Notes: generated by a model not told the origin, from the letters alone. A DNA stretch of 64,000 nucleotides from Forficula auricularia (GCA_024734495.1 JALMQS010000818.1:210846-274845); one strand, 5' to 3'; positions 20,494 through 31,845 are shown, counted from the first letter of the stretch. Made by a program: numbers and translations.

Positions 20494-20539
20494 ACTCAAT
20501 ATATATTGTATTTCGGAGTATGAGCCCATCTTCAGGAGT
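20494..20539 (-). ncRNA. Hammerhead ribozyme, family B copy in a palindrome
   Basis: Minus strand: helix I ACTC (20539-20536) pairs with GAGT (20497-20494); CTGAAGA; extra T; helix II GGG with TCC (one G-U); GAAA; helix III ATA/TAT around CAATATA; cleavage triplet ATT ending at 20498. Helix II is weak. Confidence 0.6.
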
Positions 20540-20584
20540 TCACAGAGGAAACTGAACTCCTGAAGATGAGCTCTACCCCAGAAG

Positions 20585-20738
20585 CGAAGGTGAACCGCAA
20601 TTGGAATTAGGTATACACGTCTTTGGAATTATTTTGGAATTCATTGGATAATGGCCCTTCATATATTGTCTTCTACTTGGAAATGAAAGTGGAAGTGGAA
20701 GTAGGTGTAGACGATATTAGGTCGCGGTTCACCCCTCT
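20585..20738 (-). mobile_element. GGTGAACCGCGA MITE inserted in a hammerhead
   Basis: The termini are CGAAGGTGAACCGC and GCGGTTCACCCCTC. Flanks CCCCAGAAG (left) and CCCCGAAAT (right) are consistent with a decayed 8 bp duplication. The insertion point falls at the junction between helix II and GAAA of the plus-strand ribozyme, breaking it. The interior contains the family block ACTTGGAAATGAAAGTGGAA. Confidence 0.7.
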
Positions 20739-21089
20739 CCCCGAAATATATATAGAGTCATGCTAAACAAGCATCTTGTCTTTTATTTTATTGATGTCCC
20801 TTGCCCGCTTCATTTTGGAGAAAGTCTGCCGACGATGACATGAGGCGATGTATCTGCCGCATTGGAGCATATTTTGAATAAAGCACTTTTTATCATTCTT
20901 TTGAATTTAACATATTTTTTAGAAAAAAATCCGCATTTCATACTTGTACACCTAGTATTCTGTAATTAAAAAATAAATCAAAAGCATAAGTGTTTCTAAC
21001 TGTTTGTGTGTCTACTAACACTACTTATGTGCTGTTTAAATGGGCTTTGTTCCCGGTGACATTAAATAAATAAATAAAAAAAAAACCCT

Positions 21090-22275
21090 CCCTTAATTTT
21101 TATTTCGATTTCAATCAAAATCTTATCATCTCTTAATCTCAATATAAAGAATCTACATATGAAATTTTGTTTTGTTCTTCACACTAGTTTTTGAGCTAGA
21201 GCGTAGACAAAATTTGATAACGTACCTACGTATACTAACAGACATTTTGACAAAACAATTAATATCTCAAAATATATTATTTTTTCGCTGTTCAAACATT
21301 AAGAGCTTTTTTTGTTAGAGCAAAACGCCACGGGTTCGCTCAATTTTTTTTATCAAAATAATTTCAGTCGTTTTTGAGATATTTTGGAAAAACGAATAAA
21401 AAAACAACATATTTTTTTCATGCCCGATTATAAAAGTTGACGATACTCTGTATGGTAAACTAATATATTACATCGAGATAATGGTCGCATTTCAGCTACC
21501 ATTAGAAACAGTGTCTTCACATTTTTAACCGACTTCAAAAAAGGAGGAGGTTCTCTATTCGACTGATTTTTTTTTTTTTTTTTTTTTGTGCCTATGTTAC
21601 CTCATATCTCCGGCAATTGTCAACCGATTTTGAAAATTTTTTTTACATTGGGTCCAATCTAGCTTCCGATTGGTCCCATTTTTTTCGTTTTTTTTCATAG
21701 GTATTAGACCTTTTTTATTAGGTTTGTTTAGACCTAACCTCTTTGTTTATGAACCGATTTCGATGGTTCTTTTTTTATCCGAAAGGGGTGTCTTGGGGAT
21801 GGTGTCATATTAATTTGGTCAAGTTCTGATGATATGATCACTATTAATAACATCACTAAAAAGAGAAAAATAAAAATAATTTTTAAGAAAAAAATAAAAA
21901 CTGACTTCAAAAAATTAAATGCAACAAATAAAATACACTAAAAGGTATAAAATAATTATTATCTTATTTAGTTACAACTAAACTACGAAATATTAACATG
22001 AAATTACTTTTTTAAGTCGGTGCCATACATATGGTATATCTTTTATGAATCGCACTCGACGGATCTTACTTAGTACGTTTGGTGGGTACGCTTGCTTATA
22101 GGTATAGTTTGTTTTAGCACCGACTTCAAAAAGTAATTTCATGTTAATATTTCTTAGTTTAGTTGTAACTAAATAAGATAATAATTATTTTATACCTTTT
22201 AGTGTATTTTATTTGTTGCATTTAATTTTTGAAGTCGGTTTTATTTTTTCTTAAAAATTATTTTTTGTATATACA
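21090..22275. repeat. TACCATACA-family half copy and second ACCGACTTC repeat
   Basis: 21090-21480 matches the right half of the element at 4815-5415 (GACATTTTGACAAAACAATT, GAGATATTTTGGAAAAACG). 21530-22275 is a full second copy of the 3690-4400 repeat with its inverted arms. Confidence 0.55.
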
Positions 22276-22869
22276 TACTTACTTCAAATAAGAAATTTCC
22301 TTTGATAACAATATAAATTTCTTAGTATTTTCTTTTCCTCTTGTATTGTTTGACTCCAATTAATACTCGTTAAAGGAAAATTAAAAAATATCCATATCCA
22401 ATTTCCACTATCTTTAGTTGATATTTCCTCTTTTTGTAAAGAAGAAATAACTTCTTTATTTTTTCATCTTATTACAAAAATTGTCCAATTCATTCAATTG
22501 TGAAGTAGTAATTAGAATATCTTCAAAAGAGTCGATATTATTAATTTTATTATTAGTTAAATTTTCACCATTTTTATCAATATAATTTGAAATATTTCGT
22601 AATCTTGTCGTTTTTGAAACCAAAAAAATTCAATACTGAAAATATTTCTAAAATCATCTAACTTAAAAAAAAAATTGAAACTATATGATAAAATCTGAAA
22701 AAGTTATCTATTAAAAATATACCTTCGGAGTTTTTTTCACATTGTGAATTCTCCATAATTAACCCTTCTTCGAAGTATTTTATTCTTTTTTTATAATATA
22801 TTTATTTATTATATAGATATTTTGTTTTTCTGAAAAGAAAAAGATCCAATAGACATAATTAGTAGAGAT

Positions 22870-23120
22870 TGTGAATTGTTGGTGCAAGGTGAAACATCTT
22901 TAATAAAGATAAGAGTAAATAAATACTATATGCAATATTCTGTACTTTCCTGAAGATGAGCTTACTGTTCGAATATATATATATATATATTGAACATTTT
23001 TTTTACATCTTTTAATTTTTTAATTTTAATGTGAAACAAGTGACCAAGAATCCTTAACTCATAGTAAATGAATATTACATATAGTATTTATTTATTCTTA
23101 TTTTTACCAATAGACATAAA
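22870..23120 (+). mobile_element. Decayed hammerhead unit, family I
   Basis: CTGAAGATGAGCTTACTGTT is followed by CGAATATATATA, where GAAA has become GAAT, so the core is broken. Flanking sequences (GTGAAACAAGTGACC, CTTAACTCATAGTAAATGAA, GGTGCAAGGTGAAACATC) recur at 34255-34400 and after 36033, showing one shared element family. Confidence 0.45.
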
Positions 23121-23399
23121 CTGTCGTCACAATTAATGAAAATCCAATAGTCGATTAAATAAAATATTTCACTGTATTATTGATGATTAATTTAAATGAA
23201 AAATTATTATATACCTTGACGAATTAATTCGTATTAATAGAATTGATTTTCAAATGGAATAAATTTGAATATTTAAATAATTTTAATGACTAATAGGTAA
23301 TACGGCAATGACTGATTTCAGTGGCGTATTGCGTATTATTTTCAATGTAAAAAATTTCACTATTGGTTCATTCTCTCCGTATCAATTAAGTAAAATAGA

Positions 23400-23780
23400 T
23401 ATTTTTAAAGGTGAACTTTCCAAGAATTGATATAGAAATTCAAGAGATGGTCAGTTACAAGATTCGAGATGTTATGGATGATTTTTATTATGCCAAAAGG
23501 GTTGTTTTACCCCCTTCCGGAAATGAAACCGAATGCCAAAAGAGTGCAATCTGGGAACTTGGCTTGACCTCCGAGGTCGACCACATCTGACATATAGCAC
23601 GCGGTAAAAATTTTTTAGTCAAAGAATCAAGCCAAATAAATTCCCGGATTGCACTCTTTTGGCATTTGGGTTCGTTCGCTTCCCGAAGGGGTGAATCAAC
23701 TCTTCTGACATAATAAAAATAATCCATAACTTCTCAGATCAAGTAGTAGACCATCTCTCTTGAATTTCTATAGGAATTTT
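23400..23780. mobile_element. Inverted-repeat element, family H
   Basis: 23440-23560 and 23640-23765 are inverted copies (ATGCCAAAAGAGTGCAATCT with AGATTGCACTCTTTTGGCAT-like partner; GATGTTATGGATGATTTTTA with its partner). Single arms occur at 28590-28700, 36310-36440 and 54460-54560. The arm contains a tRNA-like B box (GGGTTCGATTCCCGAGG in the 28.6 kb copy). Confidence 0.55.
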
Positions 23781-24211
23781 TTAAAGTTAATAATATTTTC
23801 ATTATTGTCATCATATGCTTTAAAATCGGTTAATATAATTAAAAAGTAGATAAGTAAAAATAGTATGACATACTATTCTAAGCCGATTAAGATTATCTCG
23901 GAAGATTAGCTAAGAATAGCTTGGACTAATTGCTCTCGAGGGGTATGTAAGGGGGAGAGAGATGGGGAGAGTAGAGGGGGGTTAGATAAGGACAGTTTGG
24001 GGTGCATAGGTGGGGGGAGATAGGGATGGTAGTGAAAGGTATAAAAGGGGAGAGAGGTAGTGATAGAGACAATGTGTTTCAGACAGTGCGTGATGAAACA
24101 TCGACTGGGAATATTACAATATGGCTTCTCCACCTTCATCCACCCTCTCAGCTGACTCCACCTCTCACTAATAAACAACACTTCATCCCTTATATTATTT
24201 TTAATAGTTGA

Positions 24212-25206
24212 GTAACGGGTAGGTGTGTATTTCATTGTTCTTATAGACAAAAAAGTACAAACCTACTTCAGTGGCTGCTCTACCTGCCCACGTGAACTCA
24301 TGATTCTTTTATCAAGAGAATATTGTCCTATCCCTAATCCTAACCAACTTCAATCAGTGTTTTCACAAATCCTTATTCCTTTGAAATGTTTCGCGAGTAT
24401 ATTTTTACTTGTGCACGAGTGTACGCAAGTGTGAACCGTTCCTGTGGGGCCAGAGTATTCGAAGTCCAGGCACGAGACTTTGGCTGTAAAGGTAAGATAT
24501 CTTTATAATACTCAATTCTTATAATTATAATAAGTAAGAAATACTGTAAATTTTTCAAGTATTTTTATCAGTTATTCAAAATAAACTGCAACGGATCGTT
24601 GCTAAACTATAATCCAAATTCATTTGAAATATTAATATGTTTATTCCCTTATTATTAATCAGATATCACTTTTGCTATTTGCAGTTCATATTAACTTTAA
24701 TTCAAAAATAATGATCGATTCTCATTTAACAGTCGAAGAATGACCATTCTACATTAGATTTTTGACACTTCGATTATTGTTGGTAACCATTGCTGAAGAC
24801 ATGGAGGAATTGACTTAAAATCAAAAATAACGATCGATTCTTATCTAATACTAGAGGAATAATCTTATTGCATTCAATTTTTGATGTTTTGACTTTTAAT
24901 GGCAACCTCTACTGAAAACGTGGAAGAATCGACTTAAAATCAAAAAGACTAAATTCTTTTTTGGTAAACAACTCAAGCTTCTCTCTATTCTTATAATTAA
25001 GAAGTAAGAATTAGAAGTAAGAATTCTAAGTTTTTCAATTACTACTTTTCGAGTTTTTCAAACAAAAAATATCAAATAAAATAAATAATATATTACCTAA
25101 ATATAATTTTATTTGAAATATTTATTAAATAAAATACATTAAATTCACTTTATTATTTTACTAATATTATTTTTTTCTTTTTTCAGGTAGGTGCTCATCC
25201 TACTAA
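24212..25206 (+). CDS. Tandem two-exon unit, copy 1: 41-codon ORF or non-coding RNA
   Basis: A conserved block starts GTAACGGGTAGGTGTGTA at 24212. The first ATG (24386) opens a frame to a donor AAAG|GTAAGATAT at 24491/24492. The acceptor TTTTTTCAG ends at 25186. The second exon gives GGT AGG TGC TCA TCC TAC TAA, ending at 25206. The joined frame encodes 41 residues (MFREYIFTCARVYASV..., then KGRCSSY). Copy 2 keeps ATG, donor, acceptor and stop at the same positions. However, about 13 residues differ between copies and few changes are silent, so a spliced non-coding RNA or fast-evolving peptide are both possible. The intron contains a CTGCAACGGATCG repeat (24580-24970), which explains its greater length. 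A further acceptor-like TTCTTATAG lies at 24238-24246. Confidence 0.45.
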
Positions 25207-25271
25207 TACTAACATTTAGATTAAGTTTTTGATTTTCTTATTTTCTGGGAAATCAAATTATTTATCTTTGG

Positions 25272-25756
25272 GTAACGGGTAGGTGTGTACATCTTTGTTT
25301 TTATAGATAAACATGTACAGACCTATTTCAGCAGCTGGCGTCCCTGCCCATGTGAGCTCATGATTCTTTTATCAAAGAGAATCATGTCCTATTCCTAATC
25401 CTAACAAACTTCAATCCGTGTTTTCACAAATCCTTATTACTTCGAAATGTTTCGCGAGTATATTTGTACATGTGCGGGAGTCTACGTAAGTGTGTTCCGT
25501 TCCTGTGCGGAAAGAGTATTCGAGTTCCAGACGGAGACTGTAGGCGGTAAAGGTAAGATTTCTATATAATACTCTATTCTTATAATTAAATAAGTAAGAA
25601 ATATTCTAAATTTTCAAATATCTTTTCGTTTTTCAAATAAAATAAATAATATATCAATATACTCTTTTGCGAGTTTTTATCAGACAAAAATACTTCATTC
25701 ACTGTATTATTTTATAATATTTTTTCTTTTTTTCAGGTAGGTTCTCGTCCTACTAA
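25272..25756 (+). CDS. Tandem two-exon unit, copy 2
   Basis: This copy lies about 1.06 kb downstream of copy 1 in the same orientation. ATG is at 25447, donor AAAG|GTAAGATTT at 25552/25553, acceptor TTTTTTTCAG ending at 25736, and TAA ends at 25756. The 106 nt from ATG to donor match copy 1 without any indel. The 41-residue product would start MFREYICTCAGVYVSV and end KGRFSSY. The intron is only 184 bp because it lacks the repeat found in copy 1. No signal peptide is evident. Function unknown; the same caution about coding status applies. Confidence 0.45.
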
Positions 25757-25779
25757 TACTAACATTTAGATTAAATGAT

Positions 25780-27060
25780 TAAGTAGAAATAAATAAATAA
25801 ATTAAAATTAAAAATTATCTATATGCATTTTTGTAATCTTTTTCTTTTTTCTAAATTTAATTTGAGATATTGTTTTGAAACAATTTCGCCTTTATATTTT
25901 CAGTTTAATAAAATTATTTCACATGGATAGATAATACAATTTCAATTTTGTTTAAAAAAATAACATTCAAGATGTAAATAATAAATAATTCACTTTTAAA
26001 AATAATCCCCTTATATTTAAATATTCGCCTCTAAACTTCAATCTAATTATTTTCTGTTTCTGATCTAATGCAAGTAAAATCGAACTTTCTCTCATCATAC
26101 TCAGACTAAAATCTTTTTATATTTGTATCTTAAATATTTGACAAAATTCTTATGTCGAATGTTTAAGACTTTGATTCGAAACAAATTGCAGTATTGGAGA
26201 CATTGTACTGGTATTTGTTTCGGTAAAGGTCTTTTAACAATTACTTATCTCAAGTGTAGACGTATTTTGCTACAAATATAATGTCTCCTATTTGTTTCAA
26301 AACACGCCTAGCCTTGAAATTTTCATTATTTTCGGCTTTCAGATTTCAAATTTTATTTCTGAGTGTTTTATACATTTTAAAATAAAGATAATATTTAAAA
26401 TTTTAAAACTATCACTCTATGAGTATATTATGTACTCGTAATTTGCTTTCAACATTATATTAATGATCTCTCTTTAATTATTATTTATTTATCTATCCAT
26501 GTGGGGGGTGGTGACAGCTGCCTACTCGTGGTGCCCCCTGTTCTCGCTAAACAGCTGTCTATGTCTCTGTATAAATTAACTATAGAGACATAATCATATA
26601 TAATAATTATATTTACATAATTTTTTATATAAACTACACATTTCCATTCATGATAATAATCAATTTTGAAAACTCAAATATTAAATTATAATTACTCTTT
26701 TTTAGAAATAGTTAAAAGATGTATTTTACAAAAATATAATAAAAATTTCTTGTTTAATTTTAATAATTAAAATTCATTAAAAATTTATGGAAATAATTGT
26801 ATATTATATATGAAATTTGAAATATTTATATTCGACTGAATGTACAAGTGTGAATCTTTTCGACGTCATTGATCTCTAAGAATTAGTAGTATAATAATTT
26901 AACAAGCAATAAATACAATGGCTAAGTGAATATTTTTTTCCAAATAAAATGGTTTTTGGGATATAAATTCGCACAAATATTATGAAAAATAATTTAGAAA
27001 TTCCAAATATGACTCCATTCCAGTATTAGACGGATTTCAATAATATTAAAAGTAATTAAA
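25780..27060. other. AT-rich stretch, nothing identified
   Basis: No frames, repeats shared with the window or RNA genes are visible, apart from a short GC-richer spot near 26500-26560 (GTGGGGGGTGGTGACAGCTG). Confidence 0.4.
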
Positions 27061-27069
27061 AATTTAATA

Positions 27070-27300
27070 GTCAATTCTGCCGCCGGTCCAACACTTTTAG
27101 TCTTCTGGGGACCCACTGATAAATAATGTTTACAAAATTTTGTTGATTTTGGTACAAGGGCATAGATTTTCATTTTTTGACCCTACACCCCCTCCCCCAT
27201 TTTGGGCCGTTAGTTTTTGATGTGGCCATCCACTTGAATTTACCATACACTTCTGGTTGAGTTTGGAACTAGGGCCTAGATTTTCATTCCCCCCCTGTTC
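27070..27300. repeat. TACCATACA-family fragment
   Basis: Rearranged pieces of the element at 4815-5415: GTCTTCTGGGGACCCACTGA, TGATGTGGCCATCCACTTGA and TTTACCATACAC. Confidence 0.5.
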
Positions 27301-27707
27301 TGAAACTTCAATCGATAAATCAAGACAGAAAGATGGTCAAAGTAAGTTGGTACTGATGCCAAAAAATGTGTTGTTTTTTCAGAACGTAGAACTGATTAGA
27401 TTTTAGGATTTATAGCTTCAGAATCTCAAGTAATAAAAAAAGCAGAAAATCAGAACTGAAATTTCACACAAAAGTTTGTATAAATATCATTTAGGCGAAG
27501 TTTCATTTGCGAAAAAAAAATGTTCATTTTTCTATACCTACATACCAATCTACTTTTGAACCATCTAAAGCAGGAATTCTTAACAGGAGGCCCCGCGATA
27601 ATATTATAATTTTTTAAGCTTTTATATCTTTACAAATAAAAAATCATAGATTCTGTGAAGTTGTAAATTTTATAAAAGCGAATGCCCTTAACTCAAGACT
27701 ATTTTCG

Positions 27708-28910
27708 GCTCTGTGTAAAGTGACCATATTTTCATTGAGACAAAGCGGGACAAATGGGATCAAATGAGAATTATAATTTAGTTATGAAAGCAGACCAATA
27801 ATTCAAAAAAATATATTTTATTGTATACATTCATATACTTGTCTATAAATATACAAAAATGTATTTATGATTAATTATTGGTAACTATAAAAATATTTGT
27901 AAAAAATAATAATTTGAACATTATTGTATAAATTTGAATTGATAAGTAACGAGTGTTGCCCTCTAAGGGAATATTTTGTAAACTGGCCGGAGCTGGGCTC
28001 TTTAACCAGCCAGCCAGTTGGTTGATGACTTCGCTTGCAGATTGGTTTTTGATAGATTTGAGAGAGTTGATTTATATTGTTGAGTAAAAACGCTCGTTAG
28101 CCATTGAGAATTTATTTTATTTTGATTTAAATTGTTTGGTACTTAAATCTCAATTGTTTATTATTTAATTTGATTTAAACAACTAAATTGAGAATTGTGG
28201 ATTGATTAAAAGTAATTTTAATCTTTTATTGAATTTGGAGAAGAAACCAAACTTGAATTCATTATCATATCATCGGAGAAAAAACCCAAGTGAACCGAAT
28301 AGCCACAAGCTATTACCATCGGCAAATTAATATCTTTCATATTAAATTAGGAAAAGTAATTCCATTGCCCTTCGAATTTTGAATTTCTTCAAAATTCGAA
28401 ACACTCAACCACCTTTATTTAAATTATATGGCATGACTATATGTTTAAATTTAGAATCACTATATCGCGAAATTTTACAAATTAAGATAACAATCTTTGA
28501 GTAAAATATTTTACGCGTTTGCATATGTCAGAGAGGTTCGTATCCCGCAGGTAGAGCCAGGTGGCCCGGATTGCTGTTACTGGCACTCGGGTTCGATTCC
28601 CGAGGGGTGAAAAACAACCCCTCTGACATATAATTAAAAATATTCCACTCCATCGGATTTAATAGATGACACCATCTTTGATCTATGATTTTCTAGTAAA
28701 TTTGAATCTATTACCATCGGCAAATTAATATCTTTCATATTTTTTATTTCACTATAATAATTAATAAATAATAAGTAAAATATACAGTACATTTAAAATA
28801 AGAAACGCAGATATTTTCTAAAAAGCGGGACATTTTTAAAAATCGGCGGGACCTCTAAAAATCGGGACTGTCCCGCCAGAATCGGGACGTGTGGTCACTT
28901 TAGCTCTGTG
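27708..28910. mobile_element. Non-autonomous element nested in the hAT copy
   Basis: Ends TAAAGTGACCATATTTTC (27716) and GTGTGGTCACTTTA (to 28902) are inverted. A perfect 8 bp duplication GCTCTGTG flanks them (27708-27715 and 28903-28910), again hAT-type. The interior has no transposase. It includes a phrase repeated twice (CTATTACCATCGGCAAATTA near 28310 and 28700) around a family H arm with a tRNA-like B box (28590-28640). Confidence 0.85.
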
Positions 28911-29153
28911 TGAAGAAGTTGGCGCCGATCACACGTCACTCTTACTTCACACAGAAGTTAGGTGGCTGTCGAGAGGGAAAGTGATAGTTCGTTTATTGGA
29001 ACTGAAAACGGAAGTGGAAATATTTCTAAATGATAGAAAAATCAAATTTGGCTATTTATTTCAATGACAAAAATTAGATTGAAAAACTTTCTTACTTGGC
29101 AGACATCTTCACCATTCTAAAGCAACTAAATTTATCTATGCAAAGAAATCAAC

Positions 29154-29416
29154 ACAACATTTTTTTATAACATTTAGGGAAAGCGGTGTTGGTTTATAGT
29201 GAAACATATTAAACACAGGAGTTTTTAAAGGGTTATAGTGGTGTTTCACAGATAAAAATAAATCTTCATTCAGTCTTTTGTAAACTCAAACTCCTGATGA
29301 TGGGCTTAAAAACCCGAAATATGTATAGAGTATTTAAAATAAAACTCCAAAAATATAAATAAAAAATTTTTTACTTGTGAAACACCACTACTAACCCTTT
29401 TAAAACAACATTTTTT
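29154..29416 (+). mobile_element. Family B hammerhead unit inserted in the hAT transposase
   Basis: The unit 29166-29404 is bounded by 12 bp duplications ACAACATTTTTT (29154-29165, 29405-29416) and splits the transposase between NQHNIF and RDRIET. It begins with TTTAGGGAAAGCGGTGTTGG, has inverted arms (GTGGTGTTTCAC and GTGAAACACCAC) and a complete hammerhead in the loop. Relatives are at 51401-51593 and 56370-56560. Confidence 0.8.
29290..29331 (+). ncRNA. Hammerhead ribozyme, family B, in the hAT insertion
   Basis: Helix I ACTC (29290-29293) pairs with GAGT (29328-29331). CTGATGA at 29294-29300 is followed by an extra T, helix II GGG/CCC, GAAA (29316-29319), helix III ATA/TAT around TG, and cleavage triplet ATA ending at 29327. 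All core bases are intact. Confidence 0.75.
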
Positions 29417-30491
29417 CCATGCGAGATAGAATAGAGACAATGAAAATGAAACTTCGTACATGGATTCGAAGACTAGTATCGAATGTTTTAGAAATGTTTC
29501 CAAATTATTCTCAAATGATTAGAGATAATTGTGAATTTGATAAAGAACATATAGATTATTTAATTCATTGTTATCTCCCAAAATTAATTGAAAAATTTGA
29601 CAAATATTTTCCAAATAATGAAATTGATAGCAGAAAATTGTGGATTCGAGATCCTTATAATAACTGGGATAATACCAATTTATCATAAACCCACGATGAC
29701 ACTCTGATTGAATTGACAAAGGATTTAATTTTAAATTCACTTTTCAAGAAAAAAGTTTGATACAATTTTGGATACATATTCGGAAGGAATATCTACACCT
29801 GTTCTCCATCACCATACAACATTTATTGCCTTTTGCTTCCACATATCTGTGCGAAAAGGGATTTTCCACAATGGTCAATATTAAACCGAAGCAACGTAAT
29901 CGACTCCGAATAAACTTTTAAATGCAAATAGCTTTAAGTAACGCAATTCAATTGTGAATAGACAAATTAGTGGAGTGTATTCAACAACATTTATGAATTA
30001 TTGTTACATTTGAGTTTTTTTGTACGAGTAATTACGATTATGTTACCTAATGGTGGGGGGAGGGTACTGGCTGCGAAAATATTTTAGGATTTTAAGGAGG
30101 CCGCAACTAATAAAAATTTAAGAACCACTGATCTAAAGCATTCAGGTCAGATATCATTTATCATTTATTGCCAATTAACAATATGATTGTATGATTTGGC
30201 TCTGGAGGAGGTTCTTGAGATGGGTGGGTCAAGGGCCATTCAATCCAATCATTTATGAATGATCTTACGAGACATAATTCTGCCCTTCGCTAATGCTAAC
30301 CCAAATAGGAAAAATAATGAGACCATAGATAAGAGATAATGAGACTATTCACTGAAGCAGTAGTGCTGGCGTCGTGTCCTCGATTTTTTTTTTTTAGAAA
30401 ATAATTTTGATTCATTATTTCTCGATTCAGATAATCACACTAATTCAAGAACGCAAAGTTGTAGAAGGTTCGTTCTGGTGCCAAAATGTTG

Positions 30492-30919
30492 GATTTTCCC
30501 AGGGCCAGACTTAGACTTGATAAAGCCCTAAGCTATTTGAGATATGGGGCCCTTTATAAGTCCAGATATTATATGTCAGTGCCAAATATGATTTTCGGAT
30601 ACCTAGAGGGTTAAACTGAAATACAATTAAGAAGTATATAAATAGATAGTGAAATAATAAATCTTTAACTTAAAATAATTTTTATTCATAACAAACTTAA
30701 AAATGCAAACTCTGGTAAAAAGAAACAAAAGTTCTTTTATAAAGGCTTTTTATTATTATTATTCCGGTCGTGCGGCATTGGGACAAATAATGCTGCAGTA
30801 TATTTAAGTATATATGATAATTGCTCACTCGGACAATTATTTTTAGGGGCCCCCACTTTACTGGGGCCCCTAAGCTATAGCTTGTGTAGCTTATTCGTAA
30901 GACTTGCACTGGATTTCCC
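30492..30919. mobile_element. hAT-like MITE with 8 bp duplication
   Basis: The element 30500-30911 runs from CAGGGCCAGACTTAGACTTG to CGTAAGACTTGCACTG. Flanks GATTTTCC (30492-30499) and GATTTCCC (30912-30919) match at 7 of 8 bases. It contains GGGGCCCCTAAGCTATAGCT near the right end. No coding capacity. Confidence 0.65.
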
Positions 30920-31116
30920 AAAACAAAGAACATAAAATTTACTGATAGTGTACCAGGTCTTGGAAAAGTTTCCATTTTTCCAGCCATTATTATCATTATT
31001 ATTGTATTTAGATTATTATTTTTTGGGATAAATTAATAAAAATTAAAGTAGGTAATTTTTCTAATATTTTCTCTCTATAATTGAGAAGGCCAAAAGTGAA
31101 GTTTTTACGATTGAGA

Positions 31117-31260
31117 ATGACTGAAGAAATTAATCATGAAGATGAGCTGATGCGATTTAGGAGTCAAGTTGCTGTCATTTTGCGTGATGAATCTGAGCTC
31201 TGGTTTAGGTCAATCTGTATTCCCAAGCGCTATTGTTGTCGAAACCAAGTTATAATATAG
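31117..31260 (+). CDS. Unidentified 47-residue ORF, possibly an exon
   Basis: ATG at 31117 opens 47 codons ending in TAG at 31258-31260; the frame is open from 31081. The composition is protein-like, charged and not AT-driven (MTEEINHEDELMRFRSQ, then LRDESELWFRSI). A pyrimidine tract and AG (TTTTCTCTCTATAATTGAG) just upstream could be a splice acceptor. I do not recognise it and see no adjoining exon, so a remnant of a mobile-element protein is possible. Confidence 0.3.
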   Translation: MTEEINHEDELMRFRSQVAVILRDESELWFRSICIPKRYCCRNQVII

Positions 31261-31663
31261 TCATCACTATTGTGTCCATTGATCCTTACTTAATTAAGTT
31301 ATTTTCTACTTAATCCACTTGTAACAAACATAAAAAAAACATCTCAATGAAGGATTTTTCAGATCCAAAATAATCTTTCTTAAGAACAAATTAAAAATCT
31401 TTAACTTAAACTGAACTCGTAGATGGCACATTAATTAACTTATTTATTAATGGATCTGAGTGGGAATCGTGAATTTTACAAGACATTAATCCTCGAGAAT
31501 AGAAAAATATTTTCCCATTTTTAATTAAAAAAATATACAGCTAAAAAATTGTTCAAACTTCGCCAAAATAGTCTTGCGATTAAAATTTAAATAGTATTTT
31601 TAATTTCGGGTATATACAACCCCACCAAAAAGTCCCCGGGTCCTTTTCATTTATTGAATAATA

Positions 31664-31845
31664 TCGTCGGCCGAGAGGTGAACCGAAATTGGCATTAGGT
31701 GTACACCGTCTTTGGAATTATTTGGAATTACTTTGGAATTCATTAGATAATCTATTGTCATCTATTGTCTTCTACTTGGAAATGAAAGTGGAAGTGGAAG
31801 TAGGTGTACAGGATTTTAGGTCGCGGTTCACCCCTCGTCGTCAGC
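31664..31845 (-). mobile_element. GGTGAACCGCGA MITE with 8 bp duplication
   Basis: The element 31672-31837 has ends CGAGAGGTGAACCG and CGGTTCACCCCTCG. Flanks TCGTCGGC (31664-31671) and TCGTCAGC (31838-31845) match at 7 of 8. It is the cleanest copy of the family, 166 bp long. Confidence 0.78.

Larger units (their letters stand above)
20475..20785. mobile_element. Palindromic family B hammerhead unit split by a MITE
   Basis: The sequences GTTTAGCATGACTCAATATA (left) and TATAGAGTCATGCTAAAC (right) are inverted, as are GAGTTCACAGAG and its partner. Each arm contains a hammerhead: a complete one on the minus strand (20494-20539), and one on the plus strand starting CTGAAGA at 20560 and resuming at 20739 after a 154 bp MITE. 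Removing the MITE rejoins CTGAAGA...CCCC with GAAATATATATAGAGTC. Confidence 0.65.
27563..30138 (+). mobile_element. hAT transposon (ZBED5/FAM200 type) with 8 bp target duplication and nested insertions
   Basis: The element spans 27571-30130, from CAGGAATTCTTAACAGG to TTTAAGAACCACTG, with a perfect 8 bp duplication ATCTAAAG on both sides (27563-27570, 30131-30138), the hallmark of hAT transposition. Plus-strand transposase pieces are 27657-27715 (VNFIKANALNSRLFSALC), 28911-29153 (HTEVRWLSRGK, then frameshift, ADIFTILKQLN) and 29417-29940 (LWIRDPYNNWDNTNLS and on). Two insertions split it: 27716-28902 and 29166-29404. Removing the first with one 8 bp copy restores a continuous frame across that point. 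Stops and shifts make it inactive. A second copy is at 8610-9435. Confidence 0.88.

Noticed and set aside
23906..24250. 114-codon minus-strand frame rich in P, S and H
   Set aside because: It comes from a purine-rich plus-strand tract (GGGGGAGAGAGATGGGG) and shows no protein-like pattern; its other strand is also open.
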